From positions 248,001 through 312,000 of the forward strand of contig NZ_SDQD01000003.1 in assembly GCF_004153685.1 (NCBI RefSeq): 64,000 nt of DNA, written 5' to 3'. This document shows, one piece after another, positions 35,855-46,000 of this stretch. Within the stretch, counting starts at the first letter, position 1. Every line of letters starts with the position of its first letter. Both the position numbers and the translations under genes were made by a program. This stretch comes from Pollutimonas harenae. GTDB taxonomy: Bacteria > Pseudomonadota > Gammaproteobacteria > Burkholderiales > Burkholderiaceae_B. The notes below the pieces were generated by a model. That model ran no database searches. It was not told the DNA's origin and saw only the letters and a list, made by a program, of their open reading frames with translations.

Positions 35855-36898
35855 ATGACATCAAGCAAAGCAGGAATCCGTATCGAGGATCTGCACCTGT
35901 CCTTCGGTGCCACCAAGGTGCTGGAAGGCATCAACATGGTGATCGAACCAGGTGAATTCTTTGCATTCCTGGGCCCCTCGGGTTCCGGAAAATCCACGCT
36001 GCTGCGCGCCATTGCAGGCTTTGGCCCTACGCCGCACGGCCGCATCCTGATCGGCGATCGCGATATTGCCAACCTGCCCCCCTGGAAGCGCAATGTGGGC
36101 ATGGTGTTCCAGTCGTACGCCCTGTGGCCACACATGTCGGTGCGCAAGAACGTCGCCTTTGGCCTTGAGGAGCGCAAGATGCCTGCGCGCGAAATCGGCC
36201 CCAAGGTCGAAGCCGCGCTGGAAACCGTAAATCTGCTGAATCTGGCAGACCGCATGCCCGCGCAACTATCGGGCGGTCAACAACAGCGCGTGGCACTGGC
36301 CCGCACTATTGCTATCGAACCACAAGTGCTGCTGCTGGATGAGCCCTTGTCCAATCTTGATGCCGCGCTACGCGTCCAGATGCGGCGTGAACTGCTGGCC
36401 CTGCAGCGCAAGCTTGGCCTGACCACCATCTTTGTAACTCACGACCAGGAGGAAGCCAACACTACCTCCGACCGGATGGCCGTGCTGAACAAAGGCGTCA
36501 TCCAGCAAATCGGTACTCCACAAGCGCTTTATGACCATCCAGCCAATACGTTTGTGGCGGGCTTTCTTGGTACGGCAAACATTCTGAACGGAACGATTCA
36601 AGGCCAAAGTTTCATGACCGCTGGCGGACAACGACTGAGCGTTGCCAAGCCTGTCGAGAATGCCAGTCGCATCGTACTGCGCCCGCAGAACGTTCAACTG
36701 ACAGCGGCAGGTGGCGACATCCCTGGCAAAGTCACACATAGGGAATTCCTGGGCAGCCAGATCCGCTACCTGGTCGAAACTCCCGATGGCCAGATCATCG
36801 TTGATACACTGCACTCGACGGGCATTCCACCGTACGACGAAGGGGCTCCCGTCTTCCTGACCATAGACAGCCACAGTGCCCCTTTATTGACGGACTAA
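35855..36898 (+). CDS. ABC importer ATPase with TOBE domain
   Basis: The 347-residue ATPase has Walker A GPSGSGKST at residues 40-48, signature LSGGQQQRV at 138-146, Walker B VLLLDE at 158-163 and the H-loop in FVTHDQEEA. A C-terminal TOBE-like region with LRPQNVQLT follows. It belongs to the iron/spermidine/AfuC group. The gene has a good SD (GGAGAC) and lies between the permease and phosphatase genes, four bases before the latter. Confidence 0.92.
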   Translation: MTSSKAGIRIEDLHLSFGATKVLEGINMVIEPGEFFAFLGPSGSGKSTLLRAIAGFGPTPHGRILIGDRDIANLPPWKRNVGMVFQSYALWPHMSVRKNVAFGLEERKMPAREIGPKVEAALETVNLLNLADRMPAQLSGGQQQRVALARTIAIEPQVLLLDEPLSNLDAALRVQMRRELLALQRKLGLTTIFVTHDQEEANTTSDRMAVLNKGVIQQIGTPQALYDHPANTFVAGFLGTANILNGTIQGQSFMTAGGQRLSVAKPVENASRIVLRPQNVQLTAAGGDIPGKVTHREFLGSQIRYLVETPDGQIIVDTLHSTGIPPYDEGAPVFLTIDSHSAPLLTD

Positions 36899-36902
36899 AC
36901 AC

Positions 36903-37436
36903 ATGGTAGAGCTTTGGTTTATTCGCCATTTCCGTACACCATGGAACAGCCAGGGCCGCCTGCAGGGCCAGCGCGACATCGCGCTGGACAACCCAATGGG
37001 GCCCCAGGACCTGGCCATGCTGGCCGCCAATCGGCAGGCACTGACTGATCAGGATTTCGCCCTGGTCCTGACCTCACCGCTGAGCCGGGCACGCCAAACC
37101 GCAGAGTTGTATGGGTTTCCCGGTGCAGAAGCTGATCCTGACCTGGCCGAAATCGCCTTTGGTGACTGGGAGGGCCGCACCTGGGACGAGCTGGAAGCCG
37201 CCCACCCCGGCGCATGGCAAAATGCGCTGCATACCCTTCCGTTGGGCGAATCCATGGACGAATTCAGCACCCGTATTGCTCGCGTACGTGATCGTATAAG
37301 GGGGGCGCAAGGACCCGTGCTGGCCTTTGGCCACGGTGCGTGGCTGGGCGGTCTACAGCTGTTGCAGGAGGGGCGACAAGGAGGCATGCCCCGGCAGACA
37401 CTGGCCAATGGTGCCTTAATCAGGCTGACATTGTGA
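36903..37436 (+). CDS. Histidine phosphatase family protein of the importer operon
   Basis: This 177-residue phosphoglycerate mutase-like phosphatase has catalytic H9 in FIRHFRTPWN and the second histidine H144 in AFGHGAW. The acid is in AEIAFGDWEG and a phosphate-binding arginine is in TSPLSRARQT. The usual RHG/RHA is RHF here, a modest departure. It starts four bases after the ABC ATPase gene, so it is translated from the same message. I infer that it dephosphorylates the imported compound or its product. Other members act as cobalamin or broad-specificity phosphatases. Confidence 0.82.
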   Translation: MVELWFIRHFRTPWNSQGRLQGQRDIALDNPMGPQDLAMLAANRQALTDQDFALVLTSPLSRARQTAELYGFPGAEADPDLAEIAFGDWEGRTWDELEAAHPGAWQNALHTLPLGESMDEFSTRIARVRDRIRGAQGPVLAFGHGAWLGGLQLLQEGRQGGMPRQTLANGALIRLTL

Positions 37437-37473
37437 CCTCAACCATATAAGAAGCCTTATCCATAAGCACTTG

Positions 37474-38625
37474 CTATTGCTTTAGCTGATCTATCAGCTT
37501 GCTTACAAACACCTCGCACTCGTCAACCTGAGATACCTCGATGTACTCGTTGGGTTGATGCGCCTGATCTATAGAGCCAGGGCCGTATACCACCACCGAC
37601 AGATCATGCGCACTGAACTGGCCGCCTTCGGTAACATAAGGCACCACACCGCAACACGAGCAGCCCGATAGTTTCATGGCGATCCGCTGTGCTTCGTCAT
37701 TATCGCTGTCAATCAGCGGCGGTACCTCTGCCAGCACTTCAGTCGTAATGGACGCACTGGGAGAAATAGCCTGCATCGCAGGTAGCAAACTGTTGGCGTA
37801 GCGCTCAAAACTGTCAAGATAATCACGCCAGTTTTCATCTGGCAAAGTGCGCACATCCCAGGTAAATGAGCATTCACGAGAAATGATATTCAGGGCGGTC
37901 CCACCATGGACTAACCCTACATGCACAGTAGTGTACGGCGGTACGAAAGCACAATCAGGTCTGGCCTTGGCCTTGTTGCTGAGCATCATGTCGTCAAGGA
38001 ATGTGATGAGCCTGGCAGCCGTCATGACCGCGCTTACGCCGCGCTGCATCTGGCTGGAATGCGCCTCGTGCCCTATGACGGTCGTACGCACAGCACCCAA
38101 GCCCTTATGCGCACTGATCGGTTGCATGCTGGTCGGCTCGCCGACAATGACCGCACTGGGCTTTGCGATTTCATGCACCATGCGTTCGATCAGTGCGGGC
38201 GCCCCCACGCAACCAACCTCTTCATCGTAGCTCAGTGCAAAGTGTATGGGGCGCGCAAGACCAGCGCTCAACATATCGGGCACCGCAGCCAGCGCGACAG
38301 CAATAAAGGATTTCATATCGCAAGTGCCACGCCCATATAGCTTGCCATCCTTCTCTGTCAGGACGAAAGGATCGGTATCCCAGGGTTGACCGTCTACCGG
38401 CACCACATCGGTATGTCCCGACAGGACTACACCACCCTCGACATCAGGCCCTATTGATGCAAACAGATTCGATTTCTTGCCATCCTGGCTTTTAACCAAT
38501 TGACTGTCTATGCCATGGCCTGCCAGATAATCGCGCACGTATTCAATCAACTGCATATTGGAGTTGCGCGACACGGTATCAAAACCCACCAGCCTGGTAA
38601 TCATATCGAGCGATTGTGGCGTCAT
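37474..38625 (-). CDS. argE: Acetylornithine deacetylase (M20 family)
   Basis: ArgE removes the acetyl group from N-acetylornithine in arginine synthesis. Zinc-binding motifs are LSGHTDVVPVDGQPW, YGRGTCDMKSFIA and DEEVGCVGAPALI, and the C-terminal ligand is in GPGSIDQAHQPNEYIEV. The 383-residue length is normal. A stretch CSCCGVVPYVTEGGQFS precedes the last ligand. The ATG follows AAGGAA. It is convergent with the importer operon. Related M20 peptidases of other specificity cannot be fully excluded. Confidence 0.87.
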   Translation of the reverse strand: MTPQSLDMITRLVGFDTVSRNSNMQLIEYVRDYLAGHGIDSQLVKSQDGKKSNLFASIGPDVEGGVVLSGHTDVVPVDGQPWDTDPFVLTEKDGKLYGRGTCDMKSFIAVALAAVPDMLSAGLARPIHFALSYDEEVGCVGAPALIERMVHEIAKPSAVIVGEPTSMQPISAHKGLGAVRTTVIGHEAHSSQMQRGVSAVMTAARLITFLDDMMLSNKAKARPDCAFVPPYTTVHVGLVHGGTALNIISRECSFTWDVRTLPDENWRDYLDSFERYANSLLPAMQAISPSASITTEVLAEVPPLIDSDNDEAQRIAMKLSGCSCCGVVPYVTEGGQFSAHDLSVVVYGPGSIDQAHQPNEYIEVSQVDECEVFVSKLIDQLKQ

Positions 38626-38784
38626 GGGGTCGTTCCTTTTTGTTTGTTCGTGTGGGAACAGTCTAATTATTAGCCCGGGAAAAGTCTATCAAGGCTGCGT
38701 CATCCAGCCATGCGATGTGGCGTCTCTGTTTGTCACCCCTCACGGACCGGCCGCACCGGCCAGAACAAAGCCAATCCGGGCAAA
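38626..38784. other. Gap between argE and the LysR gene
   Basis: The 159-base gap holds the argE promoter region and the 3' flank of a LysR gene on the same strand. A direct repeat ACCGGCC occurs twice near 38750. I see no gene in it. Confidence 0.3.
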
Positions 38785-39717
38785 TCAACACGCCGTGCAT
38801 GCATGTAATGCCTTATCGTGCTGCTCACGAATTTGCTCCACCAGATAATCCAGGAATACGCGCGACCGCTGCGGAATGAATTTGCGGCTGGGCACTGCGG
38901 CATACATGGCGAGCCTGCCTGTCACCCATGGACTGAGTACGCGTACCAGATCACCACGGGTAAGATAAGGCGCTGCGATATCCAGCGCTATCGATGTAAT
39001 GCCGGCGCCATCAATTGCCGCGCGCAATAAAGTATCGGTGTGGTTTGCGACAAGGACTGCTTCGACATCGCGTTCAACCACCTGATCGGGACTCTGACAG
39101 CGCCACATACGCCATGCCCGTAGCGAGCCATCTGGCCTTTTAAGACGCAAGCAATCATGCTGGACCAAATCCTCGGGACGTTGAGGCGCACCTTTGCGCT
39201 CTACATATTCGGGAGATGCGACCAGTATGACATCAGATTCAACGATTCTGCGGGCCACGATATTGGCATCGAAACTTGCATCGGTCCCCAGCAAGGTGAT
39301 GTCAAAATCCTCGATGGATGGATCCCTGTAAGACTCGACTTCAAGCTCAATCACTATGCCAGGGTGACGCCGTCGAAACTCCGGTAACAAAGGGGCGACC
39401 ACATAACTGGCCAGTACCGGCAAAGTATGCAAACGCAAGCGGCCCGCCAGCCGGTTTGTATGTGCAATAGCCAGCGCATCGGCCTCGTCCACATCTTGCA
39501 AAATCTGCCGCACGCAAGCCAGGTAGGCCACACCTGCATCCGTCAGCGATACCTTGCGTGTGGTGCGCTGGAACAGGCGTGTTCCAAGATGGCCCTCAAG
39601 TTCGGCAACCAAACGAGTGACGACCGGAGGAGACATATCCAGGCTGCGTGCTGCCGCAGCAAAGCCGCTTTCATTGGCCACCCTTTCAAACACCTGCATG
39701 GCAAGCAAACGGTCCAT
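38785..39717 (-). CDS. LysR-family transcriptional regulator
   Basis: The 310-residue regulator has a standard N-terminal helix-turn-helix (MDRLLAMQVFERVANESGFAAAARSLDMSPPVVTR region, residues 1-60) and a periplasmic-binding-like effector domain. The effector is unknown. It is divergent from the DUF4148 gene and upstream of argE on the same strand. It probably regulates itself and possibly the divergent gene; a T-N11-A dyad lies just upstream. Confidence 0.9.
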   Translation of the reverse strand: MDRLLAMQVFERVANESGFAAAARSLDMSPPVVTRLVAELEGHLGTRLFQRTTRKVSLTDAGVAYLACVRQILQDVDEADALAIAHTNRLAGRLRLHTLPVLASYVVAPLLPEFRRRHPGIVIELEVESYRDPSIEDFDITLLGTDASFDANIVARRIVESDVILVASPEYVERKGAPQRPEDLVQHDCLRLKRPDGSLRAWRMWRCQSPDQVVERDVEAVLVANHTDTLLRAAIDGAGITSIALDIAAPYLTRGDLVRVLSPWVTGRLAMYAAVPSRKFIPQRSRVFLDYLVEQIREQHDKALHACTAC

Positions 39718-39743
39718 GGCGTCTTCTCTCTTCCGTCGATTAT

Positions 39744-39757
39744 TTCATTATCATGAA
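39744..39757. promoter_or_regulatory. Candidate LysR box upstream of the LysR gene
   Basis: TTCAT and ATGAA are 5-base inverted arms separated by TATC, giving the T-N11-A form of LysR-type operators. It lies 26 bp upstream of the regulator start, in an AT-rich divergent gap. Confidence 0.35.
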
Positions 39758-39908
39758 TAGTATATTTCATTTCAAGCTATTTATTCATTATTACAGAGCT
39801 ATTAAAGTTACTCCATCGACGAGCTAAACAGTTAAGCCACTCGCTGAAGCCATCGGAAAACGATTCCGCACTGGCCTAACCCACACTTTGAATGAAAGGA
39901 TAAATATC

Positions 39909-40334
39909 ATGACACGCACTCAAGTTTCCGCCATTGCTTTTGCTTTCTCCGCCTTGTTTGCCGGACAGGCCATGGCCGCCAATACCAACGCAACGCTTAC
40001 CCGTGATCAAGTCAGGGCCGAGTTGGCCGACGCCGTTCGGACCGGCAATATCGTGACCGGCGAAAGCAGCGCCAGGCTGAACGAACAGTTCCCTGCTTTG
40101 TACCCCGAGCAACAAACACACTCCACAGTGACCCGTACCCAGGTTCAGGCTGAGCTGGCCGACGCCATCCGCAGCGGCAACATCGTAGTGGGTGAAAGCA
40201 GCGCAAAGCTGAACGAACAATTTCCTAACCAGTACGCGCAACAAGATGTAGACAGCAAGACGCGTGCGGAAGTCCGTACCGAATTGGCCGAGGCCGCCGC
40301 CCACGGCTGGTTCGACCGTCACATCGAAGCCTGA
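39909..40334 (+). CDS. DUF4148 repeat protein, exported
   Basis: This 141-residue exported protein has a signal peptide ending AMA near residue 23. Two good DUF4148-like units follow, each with TRxQVxAELADAxRxGNIV and GESSAxLNEQFP, plus a third, degenerate unit TRAEVRTELAEAAAHGWF. The repeats are 132 and 129 bases long, so they are tandem duplications. The family is common in Burkholderiales and its function is unknown. The start at 39909 follows AAAGGA; an ATG at 39888 has no such site. Confidence 0.82.
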   Translation: MTRTQVSAIAFAFSALFAGQAMAANTNATLTRDQVRAELADAVRTGNIVTGESSARLNEQFPALYPEQQTHSTVTRTQVQAELADAIRSGNIVVGESSAKLNEQFPNQYAQQDVDSKTRAEVRTELAEAAAHGWFDRHIEA

Positions 40335-40478
40335 TTGACGGACCGCATTGCAGCCCTTCCTGCGGAAGCGCTGCAATGCATCGGCAGCCGCTATATGCGA
40401 TATAGTGAGTCCTGCTGATCTTCAAAAGAGCGTTCTGCTCATGATCGGCAATCCTTAACGATATCCAGGATGGCCGCC

Positions 40479-41495
40479 ATGCAAATTTCCATCATCCCAG
40501 GGGCATCGCCATTGGCACGCCGCCTGCTTTCCATCGGACTCTTCGCGGCAACTGCCGCCTGTGTGGCTTTATTGCCCAACGTGAGCGCCGCCCAAACTCC
40601 CGCCCCATCCACCCAGCAAGTTCCCGGCTACTACCACATGCAATTGGGCAACTTCCAGGTGACCGCCCTGTATGACGGCGCTGTTTCACTCCCCACCGCA
40701 CTATTGCACGGCATCAGTGAAAGCGATATCCAGGCCATGCTGGCCGGCCTGTTTGTACCCACCAGCAAAGAGGGTGTACAAACCGCAGTCAATGGCTATT
40801 TGGTCAACACAGGCAAAGACCTGATTCTTGTCGATGCGGGCGCAGCAGCATGCTTTGGGCCTACGCTTGGCGCCATGAACGGCAGCCTGCGCTCTGCGGG
40901 ATACGAACCTGCGCAAGTCAATAAAGTTTTCCTGACGCATCTGCATGGTGATCATGCTTGCGGCATCACAAACGACGGAAAAATGGCTTTTCCCAATGCG
41001 ACAGTCTATGTTTCCCAGGACGAAGCCGCTCATTGGCTAGACAAAGAAACCGCCGCCAAGGCGCCGAAAGAAGCCCAACCATTTTTCAAATTCGCACAAG
41101 AGGCGGTCGCTCCCTATCAGGCTGCCGGAAAGCTGAAGCAATTTGCAGCCGGCGATACCCTGGCTGAAGGCGTGGCGTCGCTTGCCTTGCCTGGCCATAC
41201 GCCCGGCCATGAAGGGTATATGTTTACCTCCGAAGGCCAGCAATTATTGGTATGGGGTGATGTCATCCACAGCCATGCGGTGCAATTTCCAAATCCGCAG
41301 GTATCCATAGACTTCGATAGCAATCAAGAACAGGCTATTGCCACACGCAAAAAAATACTTGCACAGGCCACACAAGAAAAGCTCTGGATTGCAGGCGCTC
41401 ACTTACCCTTTCCCGGCATAGGCCATGTTGGCCAGCAAGGAGACGGCTATCGCTGGATAGCGGCCGAATATTCACCGCTGCGCGCTCGCAACTAG
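40479..41495 (+). CDS. Metallo-beta-lactamase-fold hydrolase, exported
   Basis: A signal peptide (hydrophobic stretch LLSIGLFAATAACVALL, then VSAA) is followed by an MBL domain. The zinc ligands are in THLHGDHACGI and LPGHTPGHEGY, and near the end are VWGDVIH and GAHLPFPG. The layout matches the AttM/AidC-like lactonase and aryl-sulfatase-like subgroups rather than true beta-lactamases. I favour the ATG at 40479, with AGGA eight bases upstream, over one at 40470. It may hydrolyse lactones or another ester in the periplasm. It is on the same strand as the DUF4148 gene, 144 bases away. Confidence 0.82.
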   Translation: MQISIIPGASPLARRLLSIGLFAATAACVALLPNVSAAQTPAPSTQQVPGYYHMQLGNFQVTALYDGAVSLPTALLHGISESDIQAMLAGLFVPTSKEGVQTAVNGYLVNTGKDLILVDAGAAACFGPTLGAMNGSLRSAGYEPAQVNKVFLTHLHGDHACGITNDGKMAFPNATVYVSQDEAAHWLDKETAAKAPKEAQPFFKFAQEAVAPYQAAGKLKQFAAGDTLAEGVASLALPGHTPGHEGYMFTSEGQQLLVWGDVIHSHAVQFPNPQVSIDFDSNQEQAIATRKKILAQATQEKLWIAGAHLPFPGIGHVGQQGDGYRWIAAEYSPLRARN

Positions 41496-41532
41496 CCCAT
41501 ACGGGGCCGCTGCCAGCGCGCCCCTACGCTCC

Positions 41533-43002
41533 TTAACGACTGGCAAGCTCACGGCCGTCAATATTCCAACCACCACCAATAGCGCGAACCAGGGCCACTG
41601 CGGTCTGCGCGCGCTCTCCGTCCAGCGCCAACGACGCGCGCTGTTGCACGAGCACTTGACGATCGGCATCAATCACATCCAGATAGCTGACAGACCCTTC
41701 CCGATATTGAATTTGTGATAGCTCTGCAGCACGCGATGCTTGCTGCACGGCATCGTCCTGCACTGTCGTCTGCTCCTTCAATATACGCAGGCTGGACAAA
41801 CCATCCTCAACTTCGCGGAAAGCGCGCAGCACAGTCTGGCGATAGGCAGCCACGTCTTCCTCATAGCGCGCGCGTGCCCGTTCCAGACCGGCCTCGCGGC
41901 GCCCACCATCGAAAATCGGTAACGTAAGCACGGTGCCTACCAGCGGCCCCAGCAGAAAAGTACGACTGGACCATTCCAGCAAGCTGCCCAACTCGTCGGA
42001 CTCATAGCCAAAAGCGCCTGTCAGCGTCAGACGCGGGAAGAACGCCGCTTTGGCAACGCCTACACGCGCATTGGCTGCGGCCATGGCGCGCTCTGCCGCG
42101 GCAATGTCAGGGCGACGCTCCAGCAGCGAAGACGGCAAACCGGCTGGAATATCCACCGACACGCGGCCCAAAGGTTCGTGTGCCAGAGCAAACTGTGCCG
42201 GTGTCTTCCCAAGTAACGTTGCCAGTGCATGCTCGGCCACAGCCCGTTCACGCTCTATTCCCAAGGCTTGCGAACTGGCCGATGAAAGTGCAGACTTGGC
42301 CCGGGCCAGATCCAGCCCTCCGATCTCGCCCTCGTCGTAGCGTTGTTGGACCAGTTCCAGCGTTTTGCCGCGCAGTTCCACTGTACGCCGGTACAGAGCC
42401 TCTTCGGCGTCCAGACGCCGAATACGAAAATAAGCCTGGGCCACATCGGCCTGCAAAGCCAGCCTTACCGATTGAAAGAGCGCGGCGCTTTGCTCGGCAT
42501 CCGCTGTGGCGGCATCCACATCGGATGCAATTCGCCCAAATAAATCGACCTCATAGGAAACACCTGCCTGAGCTCGCCACAGCGTTTGTGCCGAATTGTC
42601 CGCCCCTTCCGTCAAGCCCTGTGCGGCATTGGACTGACGCTGCCGCATGGGGCCAAACCCGGCATCCAGGTTCGGCAGCAGCTCCGACTCCGCCCCCTGG
42701 CGCAACGCCCTGGCCTGCCTCAGCCGAGCTGCTGCCGCCTTGAGATCCTGGTTGGCATTCATGGCTTGATCTTCCAGCTTATCCAGAACAGGCTCATTGA
42801 ATATCGCCCACCAGCGTCCACGCGCCAGCGCTTCGGCAGGCTGGGCCATCTTCCACTGTTTGGCCGCTTCAGGCGACAGCGACGCTTCCTTGAAGGCACC
42901 GGATATGTCGACGTCAGGTCGCTGATAGTCAGGCCCCACGGCGCAACCAGCCAGGAACAAGGCCATCGCCAGACTTGTGAGATGCAAGCGTAATCTTTTC
43001 AT
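41533..43002 (-). CDS. RND efflux outer-membrane lipoprotein (OprM/NodT family)
   Basis: This outer-membrane channel subunit of a tripartite pump has a lipobox in LFLAGC and then VGPDYQRPDV, the usual OprM opening. The ladder of coiled-coil and barrel segments is repeated twice, as in OprM (LARARS/LDLARAKSAL and YREGSVSYLDVIDADRQVL). The length is about 489 residues. I place the start at 43002 (MKRLRLHL) with AAGGGA upstream; ATGs at 43008 and 43011 are alternatives. It follows the pump gene by about a dozen bases. Confidence 0.9.
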   Translation of the reverse strand: MKRLRLHLTSLAMALFLAGCAVGPDYQRPDVDISGAFKEASLSPEAAKQWKMAQPAEALARGRWWAIFNEPVLDKLEDQAMNANQDLKAAAARLRQARALRQGAESELLPNLDAGFGPMRQRQSNAAQGLTEGADNSAQTLWRAQAGVSYEVDLFGRIASDVDAATADAEQSAALFQSVRLALQADVAQAYFRIRRLDAEEALYRRTVELRGKTLELVQQRYDEGEIGGLDLARAKSALSSASSQALGIERERAVAEHALATLLGKTPAQFALAHEPLGRVSVDIPAGLPSSLLERRPDIAAAERAMAAANARVGVAKAAFFPRLTLTGAFGYESDELGSLLEWSSRTFLLGPLVGTVLTLPIFDGGRREAGLERARARYEEDVAAYRQTVLRAFREVEDGLSSLRILKEQTTVQDDAVQQASRAAELSQIQYREGSVSYLDVIDADRQVLVQQRASLALDGERAQTAVALVRAIGGGWNIDGRELASR

Positions 43003-43015
43003 AATCATCATTCCC

Positions 43016-46000
43016 TTATTCGTGAGCAGCTATGGCTGGCGCTTCGTGGGCAGCCGCAGCGTGCAGCGAACGCCGCCCCAGGCGGCGCAGCACAACATAA
43101 AACACCGGAGTCAGGAATAGTCCGAATAGTGTGACGCCGAGCATGCCAAAGAACACGGCCACACCCATGGCTTGACGCATTTCCGAGCCTGCTCCCGTCG
43201 CAATAACCAAAGGCACCACCCCCATGATGAAAGCAATCGAGGTCATCAGAATGGGGCGCAGACGCAGACGGCTTGCTTCGATAGCAGCCTTCAACGTGCT
43301 CATACCCTGTAGTTCCAGTTCACGGGCGAACTCCACGATCAGAATGGCGTTCTTGCACGCCAGGCCGACCAGCACCATCAAGCCTATCTGTGTGAAGATA
43401 TTGTTGTCACCCCCCGTCAACCAGACACCCGTCAGCGCCGCCAGAATACTCATGGGAACAATCAGAATTACCGCCAACGGCAACACCAGGCTTTCATAAA
43501 GCGCCGCAAGCACCAGGAAAACCAGCAATACGCTAATGGGAAATACCCATACACCCGCATTACCCGCCAGAATTTGCTGGTAAGTCAGGTCAGTCCATTC
43601 GAACTTAACCCCACGCGGCATGACTTCTTGCGCGATGCGTTCGGCCGCTGCTTGCGCCTGGTCAGAGGAGTAACCCGGCGCCGGACCGCTATTGATGTCA
43701 GCAGCGGTATAGCCGTTGTAGCGCACGACCATTTCAGGGCCAAAACTTGGCTTCACCGACGCAAGCGTTGATAAGGGCACCATTTGTCCGTTACGACTGC
43801 GCGTTTCAAGCTGAAGAATATCTTCGGGATGCGAGCGGAACTGCGCATCCGCCTGTGCCCTTACCTGGTATACGCGCCCAAACCGATTGAAGTCATTGAC
43901 GTACAGCGACCCCAAATATATTTGCATGGTATCGAACACTTCATCCACAGGAATACCCAACTGCTTGGCCTTGACGCGGTCCAGCTCCACATCGAGTTGC
44001 GGTACGTTGATCTGGTAGCTGGAGAATGCCGGACCCAGCTCAGGCGCTTCTGCCGCCTTGGCCATGAATTCTTTGGCCACTGCATCCAATTGCGCATAGC
44101 CCAACGCTGCGCGATCTTCCAGTTGCAGCTTGAACCCACCAACTGTCCCCAGGCCCATGATGGGCGGCGGCGGAAACACAGCAATGAATGAGTCCTTGAT
44201 CCCGGCATATTGCTGGCCGAGGGCCGTGGCAATATTGGCTGCCGACAGCGCGTCGTCCTGACGTTGCTCGAAGGGATCGAGCGTCACGAAAACAATGCCG
44301 GCACTCGAGCTGTTGGTAAATCCGTTAATGGACAGGCCAGGAAAGGCAATAGTGCTTTCCACACCCGGCTGCTTCAGCGCAATATCAGACATCTTGCGGA
44401 TCACCGCCTCGCTGCGGTCCAGTGAGGCACCACTGGGCAGTTGCGCAAAGCTGATCAAGTATTGTTTGTCCTGCGCCGGTACGAAGCCACCTGGCACAAT
44501 ATAGGAAACACCCACCGTCATCGCCACCAGCAATACATACACACCCAGCGTCGAAGTCTTGCGGCCTATCACTCCGGCCACACCTATCGCATAGTGATCT
44601 GATGAACGTCTGAAGAAACGATTGAAGCGCTCGAAGAAACCACCCAGATAACGGTTCATGACCCGGGTCAGCCAGTCCTGCTTCTCGTCGTGCCCTTTCA
44701 GCAGCAAGGCAGCCAGCGCAGGTGACAAGGTCAGTGAGTTAATGGCGGAAATGACGGTCGAAATCGCGATCGTCATGGCAAATTGCTTGAAGAACTGTCC
44801 ACTAAGCCCCGTCATGAAGGCCAGTGGCACGAACACGGCAACCAATGTCAGCGCAATAGCGATAATGGGGCCACTGACTTCACGCATGGCGCGGTAAGTG
44901 GCTTCGCGTGGCGACAAACCCGCTGCAATATTGCGCTCGACGTTCTCGACCACCACAATGGCGTCGTCGACCACAATGCCTATGGCAAGCACCAGGCCGA
45001 AGAGGGACAACGCATTGATCGTATAGCCAAACGCCAGCAACAACGCGAACGTACCAACAATCGATACCGGCACCGCAAGCAAGGGAATGATGGAAGCGCG
45101 CCAGGTTTGCAAGAAGACGATGACCACCAGCACCACCAAGGCAATGGCCTCCAGCAGCGTCATGACCACCGCGTGTATGCTGGACCGGACGAACTGCGTC
45201 GGATCATACATAATGCGGCTTTCCAGCGAAGCCGGAAAATCGGCCGACAACTCATCCATGACGGCACGTACCTGGTCTGAAATATCCAGTGCATTCGAAC
45301 CAGGCGATTGCAAGATGGCGATACCCACAGCCGGCTGATTATCCAGCAGCGCACGCAAGCCATATTCCGCCGCCCCCAGCTCTATACGCGCCACATCGCC
45401 CAACCTTGTAACGCCGCCATCGGCCGAGGTTTTCAAGATGATGTCGCTGAATTGTTCTTCGGTTTGCAAACGTCCCTGTGCATTGACCGAGAGTTGCAGG
45501 GCCACGTCAGACGCCGTCGGCGAGGCACCTATCACGCCGGCAGCCACCTGGACGTTCTGCTCGCGAATGGCGGCAACCGCCTCCATCGCCGTAAGATTAC
45601 GTTGCGCCATCTTGCCAGGGTCCAGCCAGACCCGCATGGAGTAGTCGCCTGCACCCCAGACCTGCACTTCACCCACTCCCTGAATGCGGGCCAACCTGTC
45701 CTTGACGTGGAGTACTGCGTAATTGCGCAGATAAGTCGTGTCATAGGTCTGGTCGGGTGAGATCAGATGCACGACCATCGTGAGTGTTGGAGATGATTTG
45801 GTCGTCGTCACGCCCAGCCGCTGCACCTCTTCGGGTAAGCGAGGCAACGCCTGCGTGACCCGATTCTGCACCAATTGCTGCGCCTTGTCGGGATCGACAC
45901 CCAGATGGAAATTCACCGTCACCACAAGGTTGCCGTCGCTATTGGCCTGAGACTGCATGTACAGCATATTCTCGACACCGTTGATCGACTCTTCGAGCGG

